From: Sulfuritalea sp.
GTDB taxonomy: Bacteria; Pseudomonadota; Gammaproteobacteria; Burkholderiales; Rhodocyclaceae
Length of the DNA stretch: 64,000 nt
Reading direction: 5' to 3'
Assembly: GCA_023229685.1 (NCBI GenBank)
Contig: JALNYT010000010.1
Span: 51,454-115,453 of the forward strand
Shown here: in pieces, positions 9,473 to 18,693 of the stretch
How positions within the stretch are numbered: position 1 is the first letter of the stretch
Layout: each line of letters starts with the position of its first letter
Notes under the pieces: generated by a model
The model's input: only the letters and a program-made list of their open reading frames with translations
Databases searched by the model: none
What the model was told of the DNA's origin: nothing
Position numbers and translations under genes: made by a program

Positions 9473-10651
9473 CTATGACTTGCGTGGTGCACTCGGCGTT
9501 ATCAGGGCTTTCCAGAACACCATGAAATAGAGCGCGAACGCTGCCGCCCAGAGCCCGGCGGCGAGCGCGACTGCGCCGTGGGCCAAGCCATGGACGGTGG
9601 CCGCCAGGCGGACCAGGGCCGCGACGAACATCAGGACGTAGGCGACGAGCATGGCGCGCGGCACCACCAGAGGGCGGCCGGTGTGGCGCAGGCTGACGCG
9701 GGTCATCAGGCCCAGCATCATGAGCCCCAGGCTGCCTACGGTGAAGGCGTGCACCCAGGCGATTTCGGGGATGATTCCGGTCAACTCGGCGACGGCCTTG
9801 AGCACGAAGGCAAGCACCAGCCAGCCGAAGCCGAGGTGCATGACCAGCACCAGCGGCACGTCGGCCACGCGCCAGCCCTTCCAGCGGACGGTGCGCCAGC
9901 CGAGCAGCAATGCGCAGGCCAGCGCGCTGGCGCCGACCCATGCCGCCGGAGCGGCGGCAAGTTCCAGCACCGCGAGCAGGATCACTGCGCCAGCGGCGGC
10001 AATTTCCAGGTTCATGCTGAATGGCGCCTGATCGCCGCGGCCTTTCTCGCGCAGCGCGTTGCCGGTGAAAATCGGCGCCAGTACACCGCCCTTCAAGACA
10101 TACAGAACGACTACCGCATACAGGGCGAGACGCATCGCTTGCCACACTTCCGTGTAGTTCGTGGTGACTACGCCGTGGTGATAGATCAGGTTGGCGGCGA
10201 ACAGCGCCAGCAGGATCGGCAACAGCAGGAGGTAGAGCCGGTTGCCGGCGCGCAGCAGTTGCGGCGTGACCATGATGAAGACGGCAGGGAACAGCAGGCA
10301 GTCGACCACCCCCGGCAGCAGCGGCGGCAACCACGGCGCGGTCCAGAACGCTACACGCCCGGCCAGCCACAGGGCGACCAACAGAACCAGCCGCGATCCG
10401 CGGATTTCCTCGGTCCCCGCCCAGCTTGGCAGCGCCGTCAATACGATGCCGGTGATGATCGCCGCCGAGAAGCCGAAAATGAACTCGTGGCCGTGCCGGA
10501 ACTGCAGCGGTACCTCGCCGGAGGGCAGGTCCCATAGGCCGAGGAATGCCCCCAGCCATGCGGCGACCAGCAGCGGCGCATACAGCGCGCCGAGGAAATA
10601 GAAGGGCCTGAAGGCGCTGGACCAAAGAGGGGCGCTGAGTAGTGGCATCAA
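9473..10651 (-). CDS. nnrS: NnrS family heme-copper membrane protein
   Basis: A 392-residue, very hydrophobic protein with about 12 predicted membrane segments. The N-terminal block SSAFRPFYFLGALYAP and the HGHEFIFGFSAAIITG motif are typical of NnrS, an integral membrane protein linked to nitric-oxide stress relief in denitrifiers. It fits an organism respiring nitrate or nitrite. No nitrite or NO reductase gene is in the window, so its link to denitrification here rests on family knowledge. Confidence 0.88.
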   Translation of the reverse strand: MMPLLSAPLWSSAFRPFYFLGALYAPLLVAAWLGAFLGLWDLPSGEVPLQFRHGHEFIFGFSAAIITGIVLTALPSWAGTEEIRGSRLVLLVALWLAGRVAFWTAPWLPPLLPGVVDCLLFPAVFIMVTPQLLRAGNRLYLLLLPILLALFAANLIYHHGVVTTNYTEVWQAMRLALYAVVVLYVLKGGVLAPIFTGNALREKGRGDQAPFSMNLEIAAAGAVILLAVLELAAAPAAWVGASALACALLLGWRTVRWKGWRVADVPLVLVMHLGFGWLVLAFVLKAVAELTGIIPEIAWVHAFTVGSLGLMMLGLMTRVSLRHTGRPLVVPRAMLVAYVLMFVAALVRLAATVHGLAHGAVALAAGLWAAAFALYFMVFWKALITPSAPRKS

Positions 10652-10721
10652 CCGGATTCAGTTTTGGGTCGTGGGCGGTAGCCGCGATGCTATCACCGAC
10701 GGCAGACCTCCCGGGCTTGCC

Positions 10722-11285
10722 TCATAGCGCGCGACCGTATTCGAGGGCAGCGAGATTGACGGCACGCTGGCTCGGCCCGCTCAAGGCCGCGGTGGCTTCG
10801 CAGACCTCCTCGTAGGTAAAGGGGAAGTGTTCCCGGCTCGAGCCGAAACCGAGCAGCACGAGATTGGCGACCATCGGCGTCTTCATCCGCAGCGCGACGG
10901 CATCGGCATTGCAGCTATGCACGACCACGCCCATTTCATCCAGCAATTCGGCCACCCGGCGGTCGGGAAAGGCTTGTGCATCAGGAGCGTTGACCACGCA
11001 CACGGCGCCCGTGCCGTTGCGCCTGGTGTGGAGATAGGGCAGGGTGCGATGAGCCTCCATGCAATCGAGTCCGAGCAGCAGATCGGCGTCGCCTTCGCAG
11101 ATCAACGGGCTGTCGAACTCGCCTATCTTCAGATGGGTCATGACGGAGCCGCCACGCTGGGCCATGCCGAATGTCTGCGAGCCGAGTATCCGCAGCTTCT
11201 TGCGCTTCGCCATTTCGGTAAATACCTTGGCCGCGAAAAGTACGCCTTGTCCGCCGACGCCGGCGATGATGGTCTGGCATTTCAT
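10722..11285 (-). CDS. iorB: Indolepyruvate/2-oxoacid:ferredoxin oxidoreductase, beta (gamma-type) subunit
   Basis: A 187-residue subunit beginning MKCQTIIAGVGGQGV, the diagnostic start of IorB/POR-gamma domains, followed by QTFGMAQRGGSVMTHLKIG and GDADLLLGLDCMEA. This domain pairs with a TPP-containing alpha subunit to oxidise a 2-oxoacid, probably an arylpyruvate, to the acyl-CoA with reduction of ferredoxin. The start (ATG at 11285) overlaps the stop of the giant alpha-subunit gene by ATGA, so the two are made together. The longer open frame upstream of this start is a shadow of the neighbour. Confidence 0.88.
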   Translation of the reverse strand: MKCQTIIAGVGGQGVLFAAKVFTEMAKRKKLRILGSQTFGMAQRGGSVMTHLKIGEFDSPLICEGDADLLLGLDCMEAHRTLPYLHTRRNGTGAVCVVNAPDAQAFPDRRVAELLDEMGVVVHSCNADAVALRMKTPMVANLVLLGFGSSREHFPFTYEEVCEATAALSGPSQRAVNLAALEYGRAL

Positions 11286-14200
11286 GTGCGTACCTCCATT
11301 TGCTGGGCTTGCCGCGGCCGTATGGCTCCTTGTGCGCATACCTGAATGCACATGCCGCAATCGATGCAGGTGCGCCGGTCGATGTCCACCAGGCCGTCCG
11401 CGCCTTTCTTCAGCGAGGGACACTCGAACCATGTGGTGCAATAGCCGCAGGCAATGCAGACACCGGTCTGCGGCATGGTGATCGCGCTGCGCGGGCATTC
11501 CGCCGCGCAAATGCGGCAAGCCGTGCATTTGCTCTGGTCGATCCGGTAGGCGCCGTCGACTTGCGTGATGGCTTCGGTGGGGCAGACATTGACGCAGATG
11601 TCGCAGTGGGTGCAGACGCCGCAATGGAAGCAGCGCTCGCCAGCCTCCGCGGTCGCTTCGGCCGAACCGAGGCCGAAATTGACCTCGTCGAAATTCCAGA
11701 TGGAATCGTTCGGCGCGCGATGCCGGGATTCCGCGCGCGGCTTCTTGCGGAAGAACTGCAGCTTGATCGCCGTCGCATCCGGCGCCGATTGCTGCTGGCG
11801 CGCGCGCGGCGACGAATTTGCCATCATGCTGCCTGCGGCGCTGGAAGCGATGCTGGTGGCGATGCCGGGGCCGGCGCCAAGTTGCAGGGCTGCCGCGTCG
11901 AAGGCCTTGCCCCCAAGCCGCTCGTGGATCGCCAGCGCGGCTCGCTTGCCGGCATTGATGGCGCCGACCACGGTGCCTGCGCCCGCGCTCGAGGCGTCGC
12001 CGCCGGCGAAGATGCGCGGCTGCCCGGTGCGGCCCCAGGCATCGACCGCCAGCCTGCCATTGACGGCCAGATCGGATTCGCTGAGGTAAGTCAGGTCGGC
12101 GTCGCCGCCGATGCAGATGAGGACGCTGTCGGCCTCGCTGGTTTCGGTCGAGAAGACCGGGGCATCCCTGCCGGCCCCGGCTTGCGGCACTGCCAAGTCG
12201 CGCAGGTACAGCTTGAGCCTGCTGGTTTCGCCGGCGGCGAAACGGACCGGCACTACCGCATGGTGCAGGACGATGCCTTCGTCGCGTGCCGCGGTCACTT
12301 CTTCCGGGATCGCCAGCAGCACGTCGTAGTAGACGTCGACCGCGGCGCCCTTGCGTCGGGCGGTGCGGGCGGCGTCGATCGCCGTGTTGCCACCGCCGAC
12401 TATCGCGACGTGGGCGCCGAGTTCGGGAGCCTGGCCGGCGCGCACCTGGTACAGGTAGTCGAGACCGCTGAGCACGCCGGCGCGGTCCTCGCCGGCAATC
12501 TTCAACTGCCTCTGCTTCCATGCACCGGTAGCCAGATACACGGCGTCGAAGCGGTCCAGTTCGGACCAGGCCATGTCCTTGCCGAGGCGAATCCCGGTGT
12601 GCAGCGTGATGCCGAGCGACTCGAATACCTCGAGTTCTCTTTCCAGCACATCGGCCGGCAGGCGGTATTCGGTGATGGCCCAGCGCAGCATGCCGCCGAT
12701 TTCCGGCAGCGCTTCGTAGATCTCGACGCCATAGCCGATGCGGGCCAGGTGATAGGCGGCCGCCAGCCCCGAGGGGCCGCCGCCGACCACGGCGACGGTC
12801 TTGCCCAGCGTCTGTCCCCGAGTGGCGAACGTGGCAGCGGAGTGGCCGCGGTCACCGGCCATGCGTTCGATGGCATTGATCGACAGGGCGCCGTCATAGG
12901 CATTCCGGTTGCACTTGCTCTCGCACGGATGCGGACAGACGCGGCCCAGGGTGGACGGAAAGGGATGCTCCGCGTACAGGGTTCGGGCGGCTTCCGTCCA
13001 GTTATCGGCGGCCGCCAGCGTCATCAGCCGTTCGACGTCATTGCCCGCAGGGCAGGCCTCGGCGCAGGGCGACAAGCGATCCTGGTGGCGCGGCATCCAT
13101 GGTGCATCGAGCGCAGAGACGGCGTCCGGCGCGCGCGGCCGCGTGCCGTGGTGCACCTCGACCGGCACGGCGGTCCGGTTCGGACCGAGACCTTTCATTT
13201 GAGTGACGCAGGCATAGCGCGCAAGCACCACTGCGACACCGCCATCCTCGGCGCGGGTGTGATCCAGCGCATCCAGCAGTACGCGCTGGAAGGTGGCCAG
13301 ATCGTGGGGATCGGCGTGCTCCAGATAGCTGATGCCGCAGCCCCTAATCAGGGTCTCCAGATTGACTATGCCTCCGGCATGGCCGTCGGCAGTCTTGCCG
13401 AATTCGGGAGTCGGCTGCATGCCGGTCATGCCGGTGGTGCCGTTGTCCAGGACCAGCAGGACGAAGCGGGCGCCGTTGTAGATGGCGTTTTCGAGTCCCG
13501 CCGCACCCGAATGGAAGAAGGTGCCGTCGCCGATGGTGGCAAAAATCGGCGGCGTTTTGCCGTCCTGAGCGTAAGCATGATAGAAGCCTGATGCCATGGA
13601 GATGGAGGCTCCCATGTCGTGCACGGTATCGACCGAACCCTGGTTCAGCCCCAGGGTGTAGCAGCCGATATCGCCGGGAAAGATCGCCTCGGGAAACGCC
13701 CGGCGCAGCGAGTAGAAGACCGACCGGTGTCCGCAGCCGGGGCAGAAGGTCGGGCGACGGATCGGCAGTTCCAGGCCGGCTACCGCGTCCTGCATGCGAT
13801 TTGCGGCGCGCTCGGTGGGCACCAGGCCGGCCTCGCGGGTGGCCGCCACCAGCAATTTTTCGATGACGCCGGGGGTCAGTTCGCCATGCGACGGGATATG
13901 TCCCGTGAGTCGCCCCCACACGGGTATCGACAGCCTGATCTGCAGTTCGACCGCGGCGTCGGTTTCTTCGAACACGATGAGGCGCTCGCAGCGGCTGGCA
14001 AAATTCTCAACCAGGGCGCGCGGCAGCGGGTAGACGGTGGCGATCTTGAGCACCGGCAACTGATCCGCCAGTCCGAGGGAGTGCAGCATATCGTTCAGAT
14101 AGGCGTAGCTGACGCCCGCCGCAACAATGCCCAGCGGTGCACGCTGCGTGGTCGATCCGGTCGGGAAGAAGGCATGATTGCCCGGCCAGGTTTCGAACTC

Positions 14201-14872
14201 CTTTTCGATCGCCGCCAGCTTCTGGTTCAGTTGCTGGTGCAAGGCCATTCTGGCGCGCGGCGTCGCCGCCCAGCGGCGGGGATTCTTTTCGAAGTCGGCC
14301 TCGCGAAACGGCGCATCCACCGGCTTGCATTCGATCGATTGCTCCGAATGGCAGACGCGTACCGTGGGTCGCAGCATGACCGGGAGCTGATGGCGCTCGG
14401 AGAGCGCGAAGGCCTGCGCCACCATGTCCTTGGCTTCCTGCGGGCTGGACGGGTCGAGCGCCGGGATCTTCGAGAACAGCGCGAAGAGGCGCGAGTCCTG
14501 CTCGGTCTGCGACGAGTGCAACCCGGGGTCATCGGCCACGATCAGCACCAGGCCGCCGACCACGCCGATATAGGCCGCGGACAGCGCCGGATCAGCCGCT
14601 ACGTTGAGGCCCACCTGTTTCATCGCCACGGCGGTGCGCTTGCCGGCATAGGCGGCGGCGAGGGCGGTCTCCAGGGCGACCTTTTCGTTGGTCGACCATT
14701 CGGCATAGAGATTGAGTCCGAGCTCCTTCTTGAACTCGATCACGGCCGGCAGTATTTCCGAACTCGGCGTCCCCGGATACGCGGTCATGAACTGGCAGCC
14801 GGCTTCCACCAGCCCCCTGGAGATGGCTTCGTTGCCGAGTAGAACGCGATGATCTGTTGTTTTCATGTCCAT
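11282..14872 (-). CDS. iorA: IorA-type 2-oxoacid:ferredoxin oxidoreductase fused to a GltD-like flavoprotein and polyferredoxin
   Basis: A 1196-residue fusion. Residues 1-350 are the pyruvate-ferredoxin-oxidoreductase N-terminal and transketolase-like domains. Residues 370-560 are the TPP domain (FCPGCGH, GDIGCYTLG at 400-408, GDG at 448-450). Residues ~600-990 are a GltD/DPYD-like unit: Fe-S cysteines C603, C607, C646, C650, C654, an FAD loop VAVVGGGPSG (693-702) and a pyridine-nucleotide loop VAIVGGGNTA (822-831). Residues ~1080-1185 carry three to four CxxCxxC ferredoxin motifs. Ordinary IorA is about 600 residues and lacks the flavoprotein part. The build predicts direct 2-oxoacid to NAD(P) electron flow, resembling a fused form of multi-subunit phenylglyoxylate:acceptor oxidoreductase, which has a separate GltD-like subunit. 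Confidence 0.87.
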   Translation of the reverse strand: MDMKTTDHRVLLGNEAISRGLVEAGCQFMTAYPGTPSSEILPAVIEFKKELGLNLYAEWSTNEKVALETALAAAYAGKRTAVAMKQVGLNVAADPALSAAYIGVVGGLVLIVADDPGLHSSQTEQDSRLFALFSKIPALDPSSPQEAKDMVAQAFALSERHQLPVMLRPTVRVCHSEQSIECKPVDAPFREADFEKNPRRWAATPRARMALHQQLNQKLAAIEKEFETWPGNHAFFPTGSTTQRAPLGIVAAGVSYAYLNDMLHSLGLADQLPVLKIATVYPLPRALVENFASRCERLIVFEETDAAVELQIRLSIPVWGRLTGHIPSHGELTPGVIEKLLVAATREAGLVPTERAANRMQDAVAGLELPIRRPTFCPGCGHRSVFYSLRRAFPEAIFPGDIGCYTLGLNQGSVDTVHDMGASISMASGFYHAYAQDGKTPPIFATIGDGTFFHSGAAGLENAIYNGARFVLLVLDNGTTGMTGMQPTPEFGKTADGHAGGIVNLETLIRGCGISYLEHADPHDLATFQRVLLDALDHTRAEDGGVAVVLARYACVTQMKGLGPNRTAVPVEVHHGTRPRAPDAVSALDAPWMPRHQDRLSPCAEACPAGNDVERLMTLAAADNWTEAARTLYAEHPFPSTLGRVCPHPCESKCNRNAYDGALSINAIERMAGDRGHSAATFATRGQTLGKTVAVVGGGPSGLAAAYHLARIGYGVEIYEALPEIGGMLRWAITEYRLPADVLERELEVFESLGITLHTGIRLGKDMAWSELDRFDAVYLATGAWKQRQLKIAGEDRAGVLSGLDYLYQVRAGQAPELGAHVAIVGGGNTAIDAARTARRKGAAVDVYYDVLLAIPEEVTAARDEGIVLHHAVVPVRFAAGETSRLKLYLRDLAVPQAGAGRDAPVFSTETSEADSVLICIGGDADLTYLSESDLAVNGRLAVDAWGRTGQPRIFAGGDASSAGAGTVVGAINAGKRAALAIHERLGGKAFDAAALQLGAGPGIATSIASSAAGSMMANSSPRARQQQSAPDATAIKLQFFRKKPRAESRHRAPNDSIWNFDEVNFGLGSAEATAEAGERCFHCGVCTHCDICVNVCPTEAITQVDGAYRIDQSKCTACRICAAECPRSAITMPQTGVCIACGYCTTWFECPSLKKGADGLVDIDRRTCIDCGMCIQVCAQGAIRPRQAQQMEVRT

Positions 14873-14925
14873 GTCTTGTCTCCTCCTGATTCGGGCAGCT
14901 TGGCCCGAGTGTCGATTGCGGCGGC

Positions 14926-17900
14926 TTATGCCATCTCGGTAATTGCTTCGCTGCTGAAGGTCGCCATCAGCTCTGCGTGTTTTCTTGTGGCTTGGGCTAT
15001 GGACCGTTCCTTGATCGGGCCATAGCCGCGAATGTCTTCCGGCACGCTGGCAAGCGCGACCGCGGTCGCGATCCGGCTGCGGTCCAGCTTCTCCAGGATC
15101 AGCGCCACGGTGGCTTCGTAGTCGGCGACAAGCTGCCTCTCCTGCCTGCGTTCGGCGCTGCGGCCAAAGGGATCGAATGCGGTGCCGCGCAGGAACTTGA
15201 ATCCGGCGAGCAGTTTCATGGCCGGCAGCAGCCAGGGCCCGATGCGGATCTTTTTCGGCTCGTCACCGGGTTTGGCGCCGCGGCTCCAGGGCAAGGTGAC
15301 GTGGAAGTTCAGCCGGTAGTCGCCTTCGAAGCCGGCCGCCAGCGCGTTCTGGAATTCCGGATCGGCGAACAACCGCGCCACTTCGTATTCGTCCTTGCAG
15401 GCCAGCAGCTTGAAGTAGTAACGAGCGACGGCCTCGGCCAGCGCCGTACCACCAGCGCCGACTTCTGCTTCCCGCTTCCGAACTCGTTCCACGAGATCGG
15501 CATATCGCCCGGCGTAGGCAGCATCCTGGTAGGCGGTCAGGTAGTCGCGGCGGCGTTGGACCATTTCGTCGAGACTGGCGGACAGCTTGTGCGTCGCTGC
15601 ATCGGCAGTTCCGGCGGCCGCCAGCGCCTCGACGCCGGCGGCATCGACGGCAGTGCGTCGTCCCCAGGAGAAGCCGCGGCGATTCTCCTCTACCGTGGCG
15701 CCGTTCAGTTCTATCGCGCGCAGCAGGGCCGCCGACGACAGCGGTATCAGGCCGCGCTGGAAGGCATAGCCGAGCATGAAGATGTTGGTCGCAAGCGAAT
15801 TTCCCATCAGCCGCTCGGCAAGCCGGCTGGCATCGATGAAGGTTGCGGCATCGGCACCGATGGCAGAGATGACCGATTGCTCCATGGCGCCAACCGGGAA
15901 GCCGCGATCCGGATTGCGCACGAACTCGCCGGTGATCGTCTGCGCCGTATTCACGATCGCCCGCGTCCTGCCGGCAGCGGTCTTGGAGAGAGCGTCGTCG
16001 CTGACCGAGACGACAATATCGCAACCGAGCAGGAGTCTGGCTTCGCCCGTGGCAATCCGTGTCGAATGCAGCCGGCTCTGCCGGTCGGCAATCCGCACAT
16101 GCGACATCACGGCGCCACCTTTCTGCGCCAGGCCGGTCATGTCGAGCACGGTGACGCCTTTTCCCTCGAGATGCGCGGCCATGCCGAGCAGGGCGCCAAT
16201 GGTCACCACGCCCGTGCCGCCGATGCCGGCCACCAGGATGGCATAGGGTTCCGCCAGATCGACGGGCGCGGGCTCCGGCAGATCGGCGAATCCGGCGGGG
16301 TCGGACTCGAGCGCCCGTCCGCGGCGCACGGCGCCGCCGTGCACGGTGACGATGCTCGGGCAGAAGCCGGCAACGCAGGAGTAGTCCTTGTTGCACGAAT
16401 GCTGGTCGATGGCGCGCTTGCGGCCGAATTCCGTCTCGACCGGAATCACGGCGAGGCAGTTGGACTTGACGCTGCAATCGCCGCAGCCCTCACAGACCAT
16501 TTCATTGATGAAGACGCGTACGGCAGGATCCGGAAAAAGGCCGCGCTTGCGCCGGCGACGTTTTTCCGCGGCGCAGGTCTGGTCGTAGATCAGGGCGGTG
16601 ACGCCGAGGGTTTCGCGCAGTTCGCGTTGTGTGGCTTCGAGCGCGTCGCGGTGGCGAATTTGAACACCCGGCGCGAAGTCGGCGACCTTCTCGTACTTCT
16701 CCGGTTCGTCTGACATCACGATGATGTGTTTGACGTCTTCAGCGGCCAACTGGCGGGTCAGCTGCGGTACCGTCAGCGTGCCGTCCAGCGGCTGGCCGCC
16801 GGTCATGGCGACGGCGTCGTTGTAGAGGAGCTTGTAGGTGATGTTGATCTTTCCGGCGACCGCGGCGCGAATCGCCAGCAACCCGGAATGGAAGTAGGTG
16901 CCATCGCCCAGGTTGGCGAATACGTGCTGCGTGCCGCTGTGCCCGGACACGCCGAGCCACGCTGCACCTTCGCCCCCCATCTGGGAAATGGTGACGGTGC
17001 TGCGGTCCATCGTGACGGCCATCAGGTGACAGCCGACGCCACCCAATGCGCAACTGCCTTCGGGTACCTTGGTCGATTGATTATGCGGGCAGCCGGGACA
17101 GTAGTAGGGCGTGCGCACCAGTGCCACTCGCGGCCTGGACAGGGCCTTGGTCTGGCTGTCGAGGAAGGCAAGGTGGGCCGCGATGCGCTCCGAGGTATGG
17201 AATCGAGCGATACGCGCGGCGATGGCGCGGGCCACGATGGCCGGCGTCAGCTCGGCGGTGGGCGGCAACAGCCAGCGATTGGCCGGAGCCGGCCATTCGC
17301 CGGATTCGTCGTACTTGCCGACGACGCGCGGGCGCACGTCTTCGCGCCAGTTGTAGAGCATTTCCTTCAACTGGTATTCGATGATCTGGCGCTTCTCCTC
17401 GACCACCAGGATTTCTTCCAGGCCTTCGGCGAATTGACGCACCGAATCGGCTTCCAGCGGCCAGGGCATGCCCACCTTGAACAGGCGCAGGCCTATGTCG
17501 GCGGCGTACGTCTCATCGATGCCGAGATCGTCGAGCGCCTGCCGCACGTCGAGATAGGCGCGACCGCAGGCGATGATTCCCAGGCGCGGTCGCGGACTGT
17601 CGAAAATGATCCGGTTCAGCCGGTTGGCGCGGGCATAGGCAATCGCGGCGTAGACCTTGAACTCCTGCAAGCGGTGTTCCTGCGCCAGCGGCGGATCGGG
17701 CCAGCGGATATGCACGCCGTCCGCAGGCAGGCGAAAGTCGTCGGGGATGATGATTTTCAGGCGCCCGGCGTCGAGCTCCACCGTGGACGAGCTCTCGGCG
17801 GTATCGGAGGTGACCTTCATCGCCACCCAGCAGCCCGAATAGCGCGACATGGCCCAGCCGTGGAGGCCGAAGTCGAGATACTCCTGCAGGTCGGCGGGGG

Positions 17901-18414
17901 CCAGCACCGGGATGCCACAGGCGGAAAACATGTGTTCGCTCTGGTGCGCGACGGCCGATGAACGTGCCGACGGGTCGTCGCCGGCGATCAGCAGCACGCC
18001 GCCATGCTTGGCCGTGCCGGCATGATTGGCATGCTTGAACACGTCACCGCAGCGGTCGACGCCAGGCCCCTTGCCGTACCACATCGAGAAGATGCCGTCG
18101 AACTTTGGCTGTGGGAAAAGCTGGAGTTGCTGCGTGCCCCAGATGGCGGTAGCCGCAATGTCCTCGTTGACGCCCGGCTGGAACTTGATGTCCTGCGCCT
18201 TGAGAAAGGTCTCGGCCGCATGCAGCGCAGTGTCGAGCCCGCCCAGCGGCGAACCGCGATAGCCGGAGATGTATCCGGCGGTGTGCAGTCCGGCGCGGCG
18301 GTCCATGGCAGCCTGCAGCATGGGCAGGCGCGCCAGGGCCTGCATGCCCGTCAGGAAGACGCGACCGTGCTCCAGCCGGTATTTGTCTTCGAGTGAAACG
18401 TTTGTCAGATCCAT
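14926..18414 (-). CDS. Single-chain indolepyruvate ferredoxin oxidoreductase family protein
   Basis: A 1162-residue one-piece 2-oxoacid:ferredoxin oxidoreductase. The N-terminal thiamine half begins MDLTNVSLEDKYRLEHG. The TPP binding region has YYCPGCPHN and NLGDGTYFHSG, a ferredoxin-like cysteine set lies at VCEGCGDCSVKSNC, and the gamma-type domain with AGIGGTGVVTIGALLG is followed by a C-terminal DUF6537-like region. I chose the ATG at 18414, which follows AGGGGAAGGCAG, over one 60 bases upstream. The family acts on aryl or branched 2-oxoacids. It is only distantly related to the IorA/IorB pair directly downstream, so two separate isozymes lie in tandem. Confidence 0.88.
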   Translation of the reverse strand: MDLTNVSLEDKYRLEHGRVFLTGMQALARLPMLQAAMDRRAGLHTAGYISGYRGSPLGGLDTALHAAETFLKAQDIKFQPGVNEDIAATAIWGTQQLQLFPQPKFDGIFSMWYGKGPGVDRCGDVFKHANHAGTAKHGGVLLIAGDDPSARSSAVAHQSEHMFSACGIPVLAPADLQEYLDFGLHGWAMSRYSGCWVAMKVTSDTAESSSTVELDAGRLKIIIPDDFRLPADGVHIRWPDPPLAQEHRLQEFKVYAAIAYARANRLNRIIFDSPRPRLGIIACGRAYLDVRQALDDLGIDETYAADIGLRLFKVGMPWPLEADSVRQFAEGLEEILVVEEKRQIIEYQLKEMLYNWREDVRPRVVGKYDESGEWPAPANRWLLPPTAELTPAIVARAIAARIARFHTSERIAAHLAFLDSQTKALSRPRVALVRTPYYCPGCPHNQSTKVPEGSCALGGVGCHLMAVTMDRSTVTISQMGGEGAAWLGVSGHSGTQHVFANLGDGTYFHSGLLAIRAAVAGKINITYKLLYNDAVAMTGGQPLDGTLTVPQLTRQLAAEDVKHIIVMSDEPEKYEKVADFAPGVQIRHRDALEATQRELRETLGVTALIYDQTCAAEKRRRRKRGLFPDPAVRVFINEMVCEGCGDCSVKSNCLAVIPVETEFGRKRAIDQHSCNKDYSCVAGFCPSIVTVHGGAVRRGRALESDPAGFADLPEPAPVDLAEPYAILVAGIGGTGVVTIGALLGMAAHLEGKGVTVLDMTGLAQKGGAVMSHVRIADRQSRLHSTRIATGEARLLLGCDIVVSVSDDALSKTAAGRTRAIVNTAQTITGEFVRNPDRGFPVGAMEQSVISAIGADAATFIDASRLAERLMGNSLATNIFMLGYAFQRGLIPLSSAALLRAIELNGATVEENRRGFSWGRRTAVDAAGVEALAAAGTADAATHKLSASLDEMVQRRRDYLTAYQDAAYAGRYADLVERVRKREAEVGAGGTALAEAVARYYFKLLACKDEYEVARLFADPEFQNALAAGFEGDYRLNFHVTLPWSRGAKPGDEPKKIRIGPWLLPAMKLLAGFKFLRGTAFDPFGRSAERRQERQLVADYEATVALILEKLDRSRIATAVALASVPEDIRGYGPIKERSIAQATRKHAELMATFSSEAITEMA

Positions 18415-18543
18415 CTGCCTTCCCCTCTGTGCTGGTTCGCGCGCGTTTGTGCAACATTGCGCGCCGTCCGTCACATGTGCGACCCGTGCGGGGTCGCAGC
18501 GCTCAACAGCCCGGGCGGTGGAGGGATGGTCGGGAACCGTGCG

Positions 18544-18559
18544 TGGTGGTGCACCACCA
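18544..18559. repeat. Perfect 16-bp palindrome in the gap upstream of the oxidoreductase gene
   Basis: TGGTGGTGCACCACCA is a perfect dyad in the 279-base gap between the oxidoreductase start (18414) and the binding-protein stop (18694). It could be an operator for the oxidoreductase unit or a terminator stem for the upstream operon; there is no U-tract. The rest of the gap shows no convincing gene. Confidence 0.35.
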
Positions 18560-18693
18560 GGTTCTGTGCAGCGTCGAGATGCTGAAGGAGGGAGTCATGA
18601 ACGGGCCGTCATTGGGGCCGCGATGATCTTGGTGATGGCCGCGCTGGCCGGACTCGAGGATGAGATCGAGCGTCGACCTGCGCGGCCGCGCGG

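Noticed and set aside
10722..12521. A 599-residue protein reading through iorB and part of iorA
   Set aside because: Only the last 187 residues look like a protein family; the rest is an out-of-frame reading of the iorA gene. ATG 11285 is the real iorB start.
11300..13591. 763-codon plus-strand frame opposite the IorA fusion
   Set aside because: Antisense shadow; low-complexity Ala/Arg/Gly composition and no recognisable domain.
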